Origin: JBJXFK01 sp046155505
GTDB taxonomy: Bacteria > Planctomycetota > Phycisphaerae > UBA1845 > Fen-1342
Assembly: GCA_046155505.1 (NCBI GenBank)
Contig: JBJXFK010000283.1
Span: 1-37,687, forward strand
DNA: 37,687 nucleotides
Direction: 5' to 3'
The position numbers and the translations under genes were made by a program. The notes below the pieces were generated by a model that was not told the origin of the DNA, made no database searches, and was given only the letters and a program-made list of their open reading frames with translations. This document shows, piece by piece, positions 14,512-23,031 of the stretch. Numbering within the stretch: position 1 is the first letter of the stretch; each line of letters starts with the position of its first letter.

Positions 14512-14538
14512 CCACGGACCGTCTGGACGGTGTATACT
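14510..14538 (+). promoter_or_regulatory. Likely tetR/RND promoter
   Basis: TATACT at 14533-14538 is a good -10 element. TTCCAC at 14510-14515 is a weak -35 at 17-bp spacing. Operator 2 fills the spacer. Confidence 0.5.
14518..14531. promoter_or_regulatory. Probable TetR operator 2
   Basis: ACCGTC-TG-GACGGT is a 6-bp perfect palindrome with a 2-bp centre. It sits between the likely -35 and -10 elements of the tetR promoter, a position suited to autorepression. Confidence 0.7.
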
Positions 14539-14587
14539 TGCTTCGCCGCAAAGCGACGGGCCGTCCTTGCGGATTGGAGCAGTGAAC

Positions 14588-15175
14588 GTGGGCGTTGAAA
14601 GTACAGTGAGTCTGTCGCCGACCGATCGACTCATCACCGCAGCCGAGGCGGTCGTGGCGCGGCAGGGTATTGCGAACCTGACCCTGGACGCCGTTGCGGC
14701 GGAGGCGGGAGTCAGCAAAGGCGGTTTGTTGCACCACTTTCCGAGTAAGGACCGTCTGATTGAGGCGATGGTGACGCGAACGGCGGCGAATTGGCGGCGC
14801 TGTTTCACCGAGGCGTATCAGCGGGAAACCGCCGGGCCTGGGCGGCTCGCGCGGGCGCTGCTCACCCACTGTCTGTCGGACGCAAAGTGTTGGACCGAAG
14901 AATTGCGACGGAGCACGTCGGCGGTGTTTGCGGCCCTGGCGCAAAACCCTTCGTTGATCCAGCCGATGCGCGAAGTGTACGCCGATCTGCATCGGCTCAT
15001 CGCCGAGGACGGCTTGCCGCCCGGCGTGGGCGAGACGGTGGCGGCTGCGCTCGACGGGCTGTGGCTCGATTGGATTCTGGGTTTTGTGCCGCTGGATCAG
15101 GCGCGCGTGGTGCGCGTGCGGACCACGCTGGAAGACTATTTGATGCGCTGCGGCTACGCGACTAGCAGTGCATAG
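14588..15175 (+). CDS. TetR-family transcriptional regulator
   Basis: 195 residues from the GTG at 14588, with GGAG eight bases upstream; an earlier TTG at 14567 is possible. The N-terminal HTH (LTLDAVAAEAGVSKGGLLHHFPSKDRLIEAMV, about 31-62) is typical TetR. The rest is an all-helical ligand/dimer domain. Its place in front of an RND adaptor and pump, with two palindromes over its own promoter, indicates a drug- or solvent-responsive repressor of the whole unit; this is inference. The last codons and the TAG stop lie within a heptamer array (15167-15208), so the C-terminus appears to be set by repeat DNA. Confidence 0.92.
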   Translation: MGVESTVSLSPTDRLITAAEAVVARQGIANLTLDAVAAEAGVSKGGLLHHFPSKDRLIEAMVTRTAANWRRCFTEAYQRETAGPGRLARALLTHCLSDAKCWTEELRRSTSAVFAALAQNPSLIQPMREVYADLHRLIAEDGLPPGVGETVAAALDGLWLDWILGFVPLDQARVVRVRTTLEDYLMRCGYATSSA

Positions 15176-15208
15176 TGCCTAGTGTTCAGTGCGCGGTGTT
15201 CAGTGCGC
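15167..15208. repeat. AGTGNNN heptamer array over the tetR stop codon
   Basis: Six consecutive heptamers: AGTGCAT, AGTGCCT, AGTGTTC, AGTGCGC, GGTGTTC, AGTGCGC. The first supplies the final Ser-Ala codons of tetR, and its last base plus the next two sit at the TAG stop (15173-15175). Confidence 0.88.
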
Positions 15209-15244
15209 ATTGTCGTTTTCGGGCAGAGTTGAAGGACCAATCGA

Positions 15245-16354
15245 ATGACGCGGACGGGTTGGATGGGTGGCGTGGTACTGCTCGGCGCATTGGCCGGAGT
15301 GGCATTCGCGCTCGCGCAATGGAAGCAGCGAACGAACGAAGCGGCGCGAATCACAGCCGAGAGTTTCCCGGAAATGCCTGAGTCGATCACGGCGGCGATC
15401 GCGCAGCCGCGCGAGTATCGTCGATCGACCGTATCGGTCGGCACGGTACTGGCGACGCGCTCGATCACGCTGCGCAACGAACTCGCGGGCACGATCAAAG
15501 AGGCCGCACTCATTCCCGGATCGGTCGTCGATGCAGGCACGGTGCTTGTGGCGCTCGATGTGTCAGTCGAAGAGGCCGAGCTCGCGGCGCACGAGGCGCA
15601 GGCGGCGTTTGCACAGTCGGAATTCGAACGCATCAACGCGCTGCGCAACAGCGAAAACGCCGCAACCGTCGAGCTTGACCGAGTGCGCTCAGAGCGTGAG
15701 GTGGCACTGGCCAACGTGGCGCGAACCAAGGCGCTGATCGCCAAGAAGACCATTCGCGCGCCGTTTCGCACGCGTGTGGGTATGACCGACATCCACGTCG
15801 GCCAATACCTCGAAGAAGGCACCGAGTTGACGACGCTTCAAGGCGTCGACGATGACGTTCACGTCGATTTCACCGTGCCGCAGCAGGTGGCAATGGGCCT
15901 GCGCGAGGGCGATTTCGTCGATGTCTTCTCCCAGGGAGGCGAAGACACGGCGGCGCGGATCGTCGCAATCGACGCGCGCATCGATCCGCAGACACGCAAT
16001 GCCCGGGTTCGGGCAAAGCTGCCTGCGGCCGGCGTCCCGTCGCCCGGAGCATCGGTGCGCGTGCGCGTACCCGTCGGCGAGGAACTGCGCGTCGTCGCCG
16101 TGCCGGTCAGCGCGCTGCGAAAAGGCCCCGCTGGCGATCACGTATTCGTCATCGCGGCGGATGACACGGGGAAATTGCGCGCGTACGTGCGGCCGGTGCG
16201 GGCCGGAACGATGATCGGCGACGACGTGCTTCTGCTCTCCGGCGTACGCGTCGGCGAACGCGTCGCCGCGTTGGGTTCGTTCAAGCTGCGCGACGCGGCG
16301 CTGGTCGCGGTCACCGCGGGCAAGCCGGCCGATGTCAGTGCGGCGCGGCCGTAG
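15245..16354 (+). CDS. RND efflux periplasmic adaptor (membrane fusion protein)
   Basis: 369 residues, AAGGA nine bases before the ATG. An N-terminal hydrophobic anchor (about 6-25) leads to a lipoyl half-domain (LRNELAGTIKEAALIPGSVVDAGTVLVALD), a short coiled-coil hairpin (about 105-170), the second lipoyl half (KKTIRAPFRTRVGMTDIHVGQYLEEGTELTTL), then beta-barrel and membrane-proximal domains. Such adaptors connect the inner-membrane RND pump to an outer-membrane channel. It lies 69 bases after tetR and 56 bases before the pump gene, so it is part of the same operon. No outer-membrane factor gene is in the unit, so a TolC-like partner must be encoded elsewhere. Confidence 0.93.
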   Translation: MTRTGWMGGVVLLGALAGVAFALAQWKQRTNEAARITAESFPEMPESITAAIAQPREYRRSTVSVGTVLATRSITLRNELAGTIKEAALIPGSVVDAGTVLVALDVSVEEAELAAHEAQAAFAQSEFERINALRNSENAATVELDRVRSEREVALANVARTKALIAKKTIRAPFRTRVGMTDIHVGQYLEEGTELTTLQGVDDDVHVDFTVPQQVAMGLREGDFVDVFSQGGEDTAARIVAIDARIDPQTRNARVRAKLPAAGVPSPGASVRVRVPVGEELRVVAVPVSALRKGPAGDHVFVIAADDTGKLRAYVRPVRAGTMIGDDVLLLSGVRVGERVAALGSFKLRDAALVAVTAGKPADVSAARP

Positions 16355-16410
16355 CGTCGGCAGGTGTTGCCATCGAGTTTGCGCGAAACGAGAAGCCCAC
16401 AGGAATCGAC

Positions 16411-19400
16411 ATGCGTTCTTTCACCGATATTTTCATCAAGCATCCGGTGCTTGCGATCGTGGTAAACCTGGTGATCGTCCTGCTGGGCTGGCGCGCGCTG
16501 ACCAGTTTGCCGGTTCAGCAATTTCCCAAGATCGAAAGCCCGTCGATCATCATTACCACCGTCTATTACGGTGCGGGTGCCGAAACCGTCCGCGGCTTTC
16601 TCACCACGCCGATCGAGCGGGCGGTCGCACAGATCGCGGGCGTCGATCACATTGAGTCGTCGAGCCGCGCCGGCGTGAGTACCATCACGATTCGGCTCAA
16701 GCTCAACCATAGCGGCACGGCTGCGCTGGCCGAAGTCACCGCACGCTTGCAGCAGGTGCGTTCGGAGTTACCGAGCGACGCCGAGCCGCCGATGGTCGAG
16801 GTGCAGCGCGCCGATCGGCCATACGCGTCGTTCTATTTGAGCTTCACCTCGACCGAGCGCGACGTGCCCGGAATTACCGACTGGCTTGTGCGCACCATGC
16901 AGCCGCAGTTTTCGACGCTGGCCGGCGTGCAGCGCGTCACGGTCGAGGGAGGTCGGCAACTGGCGATGCGCGTCTGGATCGATCCGGATCGGCTCGCGGC
17001 GCTCAACTTGTCGCCGGGCGACGTTACGTCGGCACTTCGCCGAAACAACTATCTCGCCGCCGTTGGGCAGACCAAGGGCCGATTGGTTCAGGTGAACCTG
17101 CTGGCCAACACCGACCTGCGAACGGTGGCCGAGTTCCAGGACCTGATCGTCGCCGAACGTGAAGGCGCAATCGTGCGACTCAGCGACGTGGCCCGCGTCG
17201 AACTCGGCGCGGAAGAAGCTGATATGATCGCCAAGTACGGCGATCGTGAAGCGGTCTACCTTGGCGTCTGGCCGCTCGTCGGGTCGAACGAGATCGAGGT
17301 CGCTCATCGCCTGCGGGCCGAGATGGAGCGCATCCGCCCGACGTTGCCCAAAGACATCGATATGCAAATGGCCTATGACGCGACGCGATTCATGGAGGAC
17401 GCACTCAAGGAAATCACCAAGACGCTCAGCGAGACGATTCTGATCGTCGGCGTGGTCGTCTTCTTGTTCATGGGTTCGATTCGCACGGCACTCGTGCCGC
17501 TGCTGGCGATGCCGGTGTCGCTGATCGGTGCTGGGCTGGTCATGTACGCGCTGGGGTTCAGTCTGAATCTGCTATCGATGCTCGCGATCGTGCTGTCGGT
17601 CGGACTGGTGGTCGATGACGCGATCGTCGTCGTCGAAAACGTCGAGAGACACGTTCGCGCGGGCAAGCCGCGCATTCAGGCCGCGCTGATCGGTGCGCGC
17701 GAGCTGCTGGGTCCGATCATCGCGATGACGATCACGCTCGCGGTCGTGTACGCACCGATCGGGTTTCAGGGCGGCCTGACCGGTTCGCTGTTTCTCGAAT
17801 TCGCGATCACGCTGGCCGCGGCGGTGGTCGTGTCGGGCGTGGTCGCGCTCACGCTGTCGCCGGTACTCAGCGCCTATGCCGTGCGCGAGCATGGCAAGCA
17901 AACGGCGCTGACGCGCTGGGTGAATGCCGGATTCGATTGGGTTCGGCGCGTGTACGCGGCGATGCTCGACGTGGCGCTGCAGATGCGCGGCGCGATCGTG
18001 CTCGCGTCGCTTCTGGTCGCGGTCGCAGCGGTGCCGCTGTACATGAACTCGCGCAGCGAGCTGGCACCGGTCGAGGACCAGAGCCACATCAGCATGTTCA
18101 TGGCCGCGGCACCCGACGCCACGCTCGCCGCGGCGGATGCCGAGTCGCTCGCGGTTGAGAAGATCCTCCGCTCGTTTCCCGAGGCGAAATTCACCTGGTC
18201 GCTGACTGCGTCGTGGGGCGGCTTCGGCGGATTCTCGACCAAGGACTGGCGCGATCGCACGCGATCGACCGAGGAGATCTACCAGGAAGTGTACGGCGCG
18301 GTGTCACGCGTTCCCGGCTTGCAGGTTTTTCCGCGGCTCGATCCGCCGCTGCCGTCGCCTGGGCAGTACGACGTCGAGCTGATTCTGCAATCCGATGCCC
18401 CGCCGGAGCAATTGCTAGACACGGCGAGCGCAATCATCGACAAGGGCCTGAAAAGCGGGAAGTTCCTGTATGTCGATACCGATCTGAAGGTCGACTTGCC
18501 CGAGGCGCGCGTCATTCTCGACCGCGAGCAGATCGCAGATCTGGGCCTCGATCTCGCATCCGTCGGTCAGGAGCTCGGAACGCTGCTCGGCGGCGGATAC
18601 GTGAACCGATTCAACTATTTTGATCGCAGCTACCGCGTGATTCCGCAGATCGGCGACGAAGGTCGGGCCAGCGTCGGACCGCTGCTCGATCTAAAGGTCA
18701 AAACTCCCAGCGGGCGATTGGTGCCGGTTTCGATGTTCGCGCGAATTGAGACGAGCAATGCGCCGCGCACGCTCAATCGTTTTCAACAACGTAACGCGGT
18801 CAGGATTTTCGGCGGCGTGCAGCCCGGCATGACCAAGGCCGAGGGACTCGCCGAACTCGAAGCCGCGGCGCTTCAGGTGATCGGCCCGGGCATGGTGATC
18901 GACTACGGCGGCGAGTCGCGCCAGATTCGCCGTGAGAGTGCGGCGCTGACGGTCACGCTGGGTGTGGCGCTGGTGATGATCTATCTCGTGCTCGCGGCGC
19001 AGTTTCACAGTTTTCGCGATCCGCTGATCGTACTGCTGGGCTCGGTGCCGCTGGCGATCTCCGGCGCGCTGCTGTTCAGCTTCCTCGACCTGACGACGAT
19101 CAACATTTATTCGCAAGTCGGGCTGATCACGCTGGTCGGGCTGATCGCCAAAAACGGCATCCTGATCGTCGAGTTCGCGAACACGCTGCAAGAGCGCGGC
19201 CTCGCGAAGCTCGATGCCCTGCGCGAGGCGGCGCAGACGCGTTTGCGTCCGGTGCTGATGACGTCGGCGGCGACGGTGTTCGGCCACCTGCCGCTGGTGC
19301 TGGTCAGCGGCCCGGGCGCGGAGGCGCGGAATAGCATCGGCACGGTGCTCGTGGCGGGCATGACGGTCGGCACCATGTTCACGCTGTTTGTCGTGCCGGT

Positions 19401-19503
19401 GTTCTATTCGCTGATCGCGGCGACGCACAAGCCGGCGGTGGACCATGAGGCGAGTGCGACGACAGAGAATGCCGCGAGTGCTGGCGTGCCGGCATTGGCA
19501 TAG
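16411..19503 (+). CDS. RND-family multidrug efflux permease (HAE1/AcrB type)
   Basis: 1030 residues, the usual AcrB-like length. It has the first helix (FIKHPVLAIVVNLVIVLLGWRAL), a large periplasmic porter loop, the central helix group with Asp402-Asp403 in VGLVVDDAIVVVENVERH (the proton-relay Asp pair of TM4), a second loop and the C-terminal helix group (FSFLDLTTINIYSQVGLITLVGLIAKNGILIVEFAN; LRPVLMTSAATVFGHLPLVL). It exports drugs, solvents or other amphiphiles using proton flow; the substrate cannot be read from sequence. It is the third gene of the tetR-adaptor-pump unit. AGGA lies seven bases before the ATG. Confidence 0.95.
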   Translation: MRSFTDIFIKHPVLAIVVNLVIVLLGWRALTSLPVQQFPKIESPSIIITTVYYGAGAETVRGFLTTPIERAVAQIAGVDHIESSSRAGVSTITIRLKLNHSGTAALAEVTARLQQVRSELPSDAEPPMVEVQRADRPYASFYLSFTSTERDVPGITDWLVRTMQPQFSTLAGVQRVTVEGGRQLAMRVWIDPDRLAALNLSPGDVTSALRRNNYLAAVGQTKGRLVQVNLLANTDLRTVAEFQDLIVAEREGAIVRLSDVARVELGAEEADMIAKYGDREAVYLGVWPLVGSNEIEVAHRLRAEMERIRPTLPKDIDMQMAYDATRFMEDALKEITKTLSETILIVGVVVFLFMGSIRTALVPLLAMPVSLIGAGLVMYALGFSLNLLSMLAIVLSVGLVVDDAIVVVENVERHVRAGKPRIQAALIGARELLGPIIAMTITLAVVYAPIGFQGGLTGSLFLEFAITLAAAVVVSGVVALTLSPVLSAYAVREHGKQTALTRWVNAGFDWVRRVYAAMLDVALQMRGAIVLASLLVAVAAVPLYMNSRSELAPVEDQSHISMFMAAAPDATLAAADAESLAVEKILRSFPEAKFTWSLTASWGGFGGFSTKDWRDRTRSTEEIYQEVYGAVSRVPGLQVFPRLDPPLPSPGQYDVELILQSDAPPEQLLDTASAIIDKGLKSGKFLYVDTDLKVDLPEARVILDREQIADLGLDLASVGQELGTLLGGGYVNRFNYFDRSYRVIPQIGDEGRASVGPLLDLKVKTPSGRLVPVSMFARIETSNAPRTLNRFQQRNAVRIFGGVQPGMTKAEGLAELEAAALQVIGPGMVIDYGGESRQIRRESAALTVTLGVALVMIYLVLAAQFHSFRDPLIVLLGSVPLAISGALLFSFLDLTTINIYSQVGLITLVGLIAKNGILIVEFANTLQERGLAKLDALREAAQTRLRPVLMTSAATVFGHLPLVLVSGPGAEARNSIGTVLVAGMTVGTMFTLFVVPVFYSLIAATHKPAVDHEASATTENAASAGVPALA

Positions 19504-19513
19504 CCGAACGGCG

Positions 19514-20335
19514 TCACGCTGCCGCCGGAACAGTCTCGCCTTCCGCATCGGCGGGCTTCACCGGTCGGGGCCGCACCGATGCATAGTTGAGCGCGAACGA
19601 AATCGCCCAGGCTGAACCGACGACCGCCCATGCGACCGTGTTGTTATTGAGCAGCAATTGCAACTGCTCGGGCGCGACCTTTTGCATGACGGCGGTGACG
19701 CCGATGCCGGCGCTCATCGTGCCGAGCGTCGCGGCCCAGAGCGCTCGCGACGCACGCGGCAGCATCCATCCGAAAAAGATGCCCGCGACGCCCGCCGCGA
19801 CGGTGATCGTGTACATGTTGAATTCGAAGCTCGGCACGTTCGCTGACAGGTGTTGCCAGAGGCTCGCGATTTCGGTGCGCAGCGATGCGCCCGCGTTGTC
19901 GCCGACGACCGTGCCGGCGGGGCGAAGCGTGATTTCGTGCCCATCGCCGAGCCACTGGCTGACCGCCGGCGTCAGGTCGCGGACGTAGTAGACTACGGCG
20001 CCGGTGGTTGCCGCACCGATGCCGAGCAGCAGTGCCTGCCAGAAGCGGAACATCCACACGCCGGCGATCAAGCCGACAAGTGCGCCGCCGCCAAGCGACG
20101 GGCCGAGCGGCAGTTGCCAGGTGACCGATGCCTGATGCCCGCCGAGCAGACCGACGCCGGCCAGCGCGACGCCCAGTACGCCAGGTGCCCAGCGTGCGCC
20201 GCGCCACATTATGATGAGTCCGCTGAGCGCGACGATCGCGGGAATGCCGAGCGTGGCCCAGGCCCACTGCTCGGGCAGTTTCACATGTTCATGCCAGGTG
20301 GCCAGCAGCGCGGAGAGAATCTGTTCGGGATTCAT
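19514..20335 (-). CDS. Polytopic membrane protein of unknown function
   Basis: 273 residues from the ATG at 20335, with GGAGA seven bases upstream. Several hydrophobic helices group in two blocks: about 25-115 (ATLGIPAIVALSGLIIMW, GVLGVALAGVGLLGG, GGALVGLIAGVWMFRFWQALLLGIGAATTGAVVYYV) and about 180-258. Between them is a polar, probably periplasmic, loop (about 120-175). No family is recognised. It ends 10 bases from the convergent RND gene. It follows ftsQ on the same strand, but a 284-base repeat-filled gap makes co-transcription uncertain. Confidence 0.7.
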   Translation of the reverse strand: MNPEQILSALLATWHEHVKLPEQWAWATLGIPAIVALSGLIIMWRGARWAPGVLGVALAGVGLLGGHQASVTWQLPLGPSLGGGALVGLIAGVWMFRFWQALLLGIGAATTGAVVYYVRDLTPAVSQWLGDGHEITLRPAGTVVGDNAGASLRTEIASLWQHLSANVPSFEFNMYTITVAAGVAGIFFGWMLPRASRALWAATLGTMSAGIGVTAVMQKVAPEQLQLLLNNNTVAWAVVGSAWAISFALNYASVRPRPVKPADAEGETVPAAA

Positions 20336-20353
20336 CGCCAGTTCTCCACAAAA

Positions 20354-20599
20354 TTCCGAACCCCGAGCGCGAGCGGGCTGGGTGCGTCGCCAAGTCGGAC
20401 ACCCGTTCGTCAGTGCGGAACGCTCCAAGTGTCGAACACAACCCCTCCCTTACGGTCGGGGCTCGGTTCGTGCTCGCTGCGCGAGCGGGCACTCGCTGGC
20501 GCTTCGCGTTCGGTTGCCTATGTATCCACTCGCTATTCGATACTCGATACTCGATACTCTGAGCACGTTACCCCACTCGCTCGCGCTCGGGGTACGGAT
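20354..20599. repeat. Cluster of interspersed repeats between ftsQ and the membrane protein gene
   Basis: Four elements in one gap. A CCGAACCCCGAGCGCGAGCG copy lies at 20354-20382. A GC-rich TGCTCGCTGCGCGAGCGGGC block lies at about 20464-20515. Three TCGATAC heptamers lie at 20537-20557. An inverted copy of the first element (CCCCACTCGCTCGCGCTCGG) lies at 20571-20599. Members of three of these families recur elsewhere in the window. Confidence 0.8.
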
Positions 20600-20619
20600 G
20601 CGGAAACCATGCGCACGCG

Positions 20620-21549
20620 TCACGGCGCCGGTTTTTCGACCAGTCGATCCGCCCACTCGCCGGCGCGAATGTCGATCGACTCGCCACTCGTGACCCACGC
20701 GCGGATTTTCGATTCTTCACACAGCGCGGCGAGTTTGCGCTCGGCGGTCGCTTCGACGCCATATTCCTCATGCGGCGGCACTCCCCAGAACACAAAGGCT
20801 CCGGGTTTGCTCATGAGGATACGCAGTTGCCGAATCTTGGGATCGTGCTGGCTCACGTCGACGCTGCGCAGATAGGGCCGCACCGGCAACTGCCCGTTGC
20901 TCTCGACGCGCATCAAAAAGTCGGCCAGTTTGAGGCCGTCCTGCACATCCGCGCCGGGCCAGACCGAGCCGATCTGCGGCGACGCTGCTTTCGCACCGCG
21001 AATCGTGATCCACTGATCGTACGCCACGTCGCGCGTCGAAATTGACGACGGCAGCAACGTGCCCGCACGGTCGATCAGATACGCCCGCTCGCCGCGCTCG
21101 ATCAGCGTGAACGGCTTGCGAAACTCGGCATATACCAGCACGCGACCGTCGTTGGCCTTGGTCACTCGTTCGAGTTTCGCCACCCACGGCGACGCCGCAA
21201 TGTGATCGGCGACCCATTTGCACACCGAATCGTCGTAAATTTGTGTATCCGGATACACGTCCGGCACGCTCGCGATCACGTCTTTCAATACGTGTTGCCA
21301 ATTCGGGTCGTTCAGCCAGCCGGGCAGATTCGCGATCTCGATCCGCGTCTCGCCGCGCACGGTCGAGCGTGCCATCGGCTCCATGCGATGCAGGCCATAC
21401 GCAACGCCGCCCAAGCCGAGCACCCAGCCGAGCAGGATGCCGATCGGTCGCCAGTTGTGTCGCAGAAACGCGCCGAGCACCACGCCCGGCGCGGTCGGTC
21501 GCGGCGGTGCGGTCGGCTTGGCCTTGGTCTTGGGCCGCATCAGGCTCAT
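20620..21549 (-). CDS. ftsQ: FtsQ-like cell division protein
   Basis: 309 residues: a basic Pro/Lys-rich cytoplasmic tail, one membrane helix (about 33-54, RPIGILLGWVLGLGGVAYGLH), then a POTRA-like region (about 65-150, including VRGETRIEIANLP and WVAKLERVTKANDGRVLVYAEFRKPFTLI) and a beta domain. The topology and its place after ddl match FtsQ/DivIB, the bitopic scaffold linking early and late divisome proteins. Sequence similarity to FtsQ is weak by eye, so the call rests partly on gene order. Its ATG overlaps the ddl stop in an ATGA, so translation is coupled. No ftsA or ftsZ follows. Confidence 0.78.
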   Translation of the reverse strand: MSLMRPKTKAKPTAPPRPTAPGVVLGAFLRHNWRPIGILLGWVLGLGGVAYGLHRMEPMARSTVRGETRIEIANLPGWLNDPNWQHVLKDVIASVPDVYPDTQIYDDSVCKWVADHIAASPWVAKLERVTKANDGRVLVYAEFRKPFTLIERGERAYLIDRAGTLLPSSISTRDVAYDQWITIRGAKAASPQIGSVWPGADVQDGLKLADFLMRVESNGQLPVRPYLRSVDVSQHDPKIRQLRILMSKPGAFVFWGVPPHEEYGVEATAERKLAALCEESKIRAWVTSGESIDIRAGEWADRLVEKPAP

Positions 21550-22442
21550 GCGGCGCCCTCCAGTGCCATGCGAACCAGCCGCTCACACAATTCTCCGAAA
21601 CTGATGCCCGCACGACCCGCCGCCCGCGGTAAAAGCGAGTGGCTGGTGAAGCCGGGCATCGTGTTGATCTCAAGCAGCCACGGCTTTTGGCCGCGGTCGA
21701 TGATCCAGTCCACGCGACTCAGATGCCGACAGCCGAGCGCCTCAAACAGCCGCTTGCTGTCGGCGGCGATCCGCTCCAACAGCGGGGCGGGGTAGCCGGT
21801 GTCCAGCACGTATTCGGTGTCGTCGGAGTGATATTTCGCCTCGTAATCGTAAAACTCGCGTTTTGGGCGAATCACGACCGGCGGCATCGCCTGTCCGCCG
21901 ACGACACCCTGGGCTAGTTCTTCGCCTTCGATAAATCGTTCGACGAGCGCCCGGCCAAAGATCGCTATGGTCTTTTCGATCGCCGCTTTCAGGTCTTCGG
22001 TTTTCTTGACCATCGTGGTCGCGACGCTGCTGCCTTGATCGACGGGCTTCACGGCGCACGGCGCGCCGAGCGTGCAATTTGCCGCTGACGTGACCACCTC
22101 ATATGGAGCGGTGTCGATACCGAGATCGATCGCGACCTGCTTGGTCATCACCTTGTCCATCGCCGTCGCGGACGCGCGCGAGCCGCAGCCGACGAATCGC
22201 AGGCCGCGCTGTTCGAGAATTTTTTGGAGCTTGCCGTCTTCGCCCCATGTGCCGTGCAGCGCGGGAAAGATCACATCGGCGGGGCGGTCGAGTGCGGCGA
22301 GATTTTCCGGGCCGATGTCGGCGAGGTGGACGCTGTGACCGCGCGCGGCGAGCGCGTCGGCGATCGCCTTGCCCGAGACCAAGCTGACTTCGCGCTCGGC
22401 GCTGGGGCCGCCGGCGAGGACGGTAATACGGAGAGTTTTCAT
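21546..22442 (-). CDS. ddl: D-alanine--D-alanine ligase (Ddl)
   Basis: Ddl makes the D-Ala-D-Ala dipeptide for peptidoglycan in the cytoplasm using ATP. All landmark motifs are present in this 298-residue ATP-grasp protein: LAGGPSAEREVSL with Glu16, HGTWGEDG (63-70), KPVDQGSSV with Ser138/Ser139, the omega-loop FYDYEAKY (197-204), SRVDW with Arg243 and Asp245, and LEINTMPGFTSHSLLP with Glu258 and Asn260. Tyr204 in EAKY suggests preference for D-Ala over D-lactate, so ordinary vancomycin-sensitive precursors. It is upstream of ftsQ with a 4-base overlap, as in many dcw clusters, but the mur genes are absent here. Confidence 0.95.
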   Translation of the reverse strand: MKTLRITVLAGGPSAEREVSLVSGKAIADALAARGHSVHLADIGPENLAALDRPADVIFPALHGTWGEDGKLQKILEQRGLRFVGCGSRASATAMDKVMTKQVAIDLGIDTAPYEVVTSAANCTLGAPCAVKPVDQGSSVATTMVKKTEDLKAAIEKTIAIFGRALVERFIEGEELAQGVVGGQAMPPVVIRPKREFYDYEAKYHSDDTEYVLDTGYPAPLLERIAADSKRLFEALGCRHLSRVDWIIDRGQKPWLLEINTMPGFTSHSLLPRAAGRAGISFGELCERLVRMALEGAA

Positions 22443-22563
22443 GCGGCGGTCATCCTTGACCCCAGTAGCTTAGCCGCGCGGCCTACGCGATAACAGCCGT
22501 CGAGGCGATGCGGACCGTGGAACTTTAGCAGGTTCGTGCGGGTAGGGGCAACCGGAGACGCGG

Positions 22564-23025
22564 CTAATTCGCCGGCGCTTCACCGCGTACGCCGGTCTTG
22601 TAGACCGCGTCGAGCACGCCGTTCACGAACGCGGGGGAGTCGGTGTCGCCGAAGTGACGGGCCAATTCGATTGCTTCGGTGATGACCACCTCAGCGGCGG
22701 TACTCGGCTGCGTACGCAACTCGTGCAAGCCGAGCCGCAGGATGTTGCGATCGACCGGCGTCATGCGACCGATGCGCCAGTGTGTCGCGGTTTTTTCGAT
22801 CAACTCGTCGAGCGCTGCCATCGCCACCCATGCGCCGCGGGCGAGCGTGAAGGCGAAGCTGCGCGTCTCTTCTTCGAGCGGTCCCTCGATGCCCAGATCG
22901 TCCAAAACCTCGGGATCGGACAGAAACGACGCGAAGAACAGATCGAATTTCTCGCCCACGGCTTCATAGGCGCAAAGCCCCTGAAGGGCGAGCATGCGGG
23001 CTTGGCTGCGACGACGTGTGATCAT
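22564..23025 (-). CDS. nusB: Transcription antitermination factor NusB
   Basis: 153 residues. The RRRSQARMLALQGLCAYE N-terminus, the central THWRIGRMTPVDRNILRLGLHEL helix and the C-terminal VVITEAIELARHFGDTDSPAFVNGVLDAVY segment are the NusB hallmarks. NusB with NusE binds boxA RNA and supports antitermination of rRNA operons. It starts 6 bases after the ribH stop, a gene pair seen in many bacteria, so the two are probably co-transcribed. Confidence 0.95.
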   Translation of the reverse strand: MITRRRSQARMLALQGLCAYEAVGEKFDLFFASFLSDPEVLDDLGIEGPLEEETRSFAFTLARGAWVAMAALDELIEKTATHWRIGRMTPVDRNILRLGLHELRTQPSTAAEVVITEAIELARHFGDTDSPAFVNGVLDAVYKTGVRGEAPAN

Positions 23026-23031
23026 GCGGCG

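Noticed and set aside
18691..19548. 285-codon minus-strand open frame opposite the RND pump gene
   Set aside because: Highly Arg/Gln/His-rich with no domain; antisense to conserved RND transmembrane segments.
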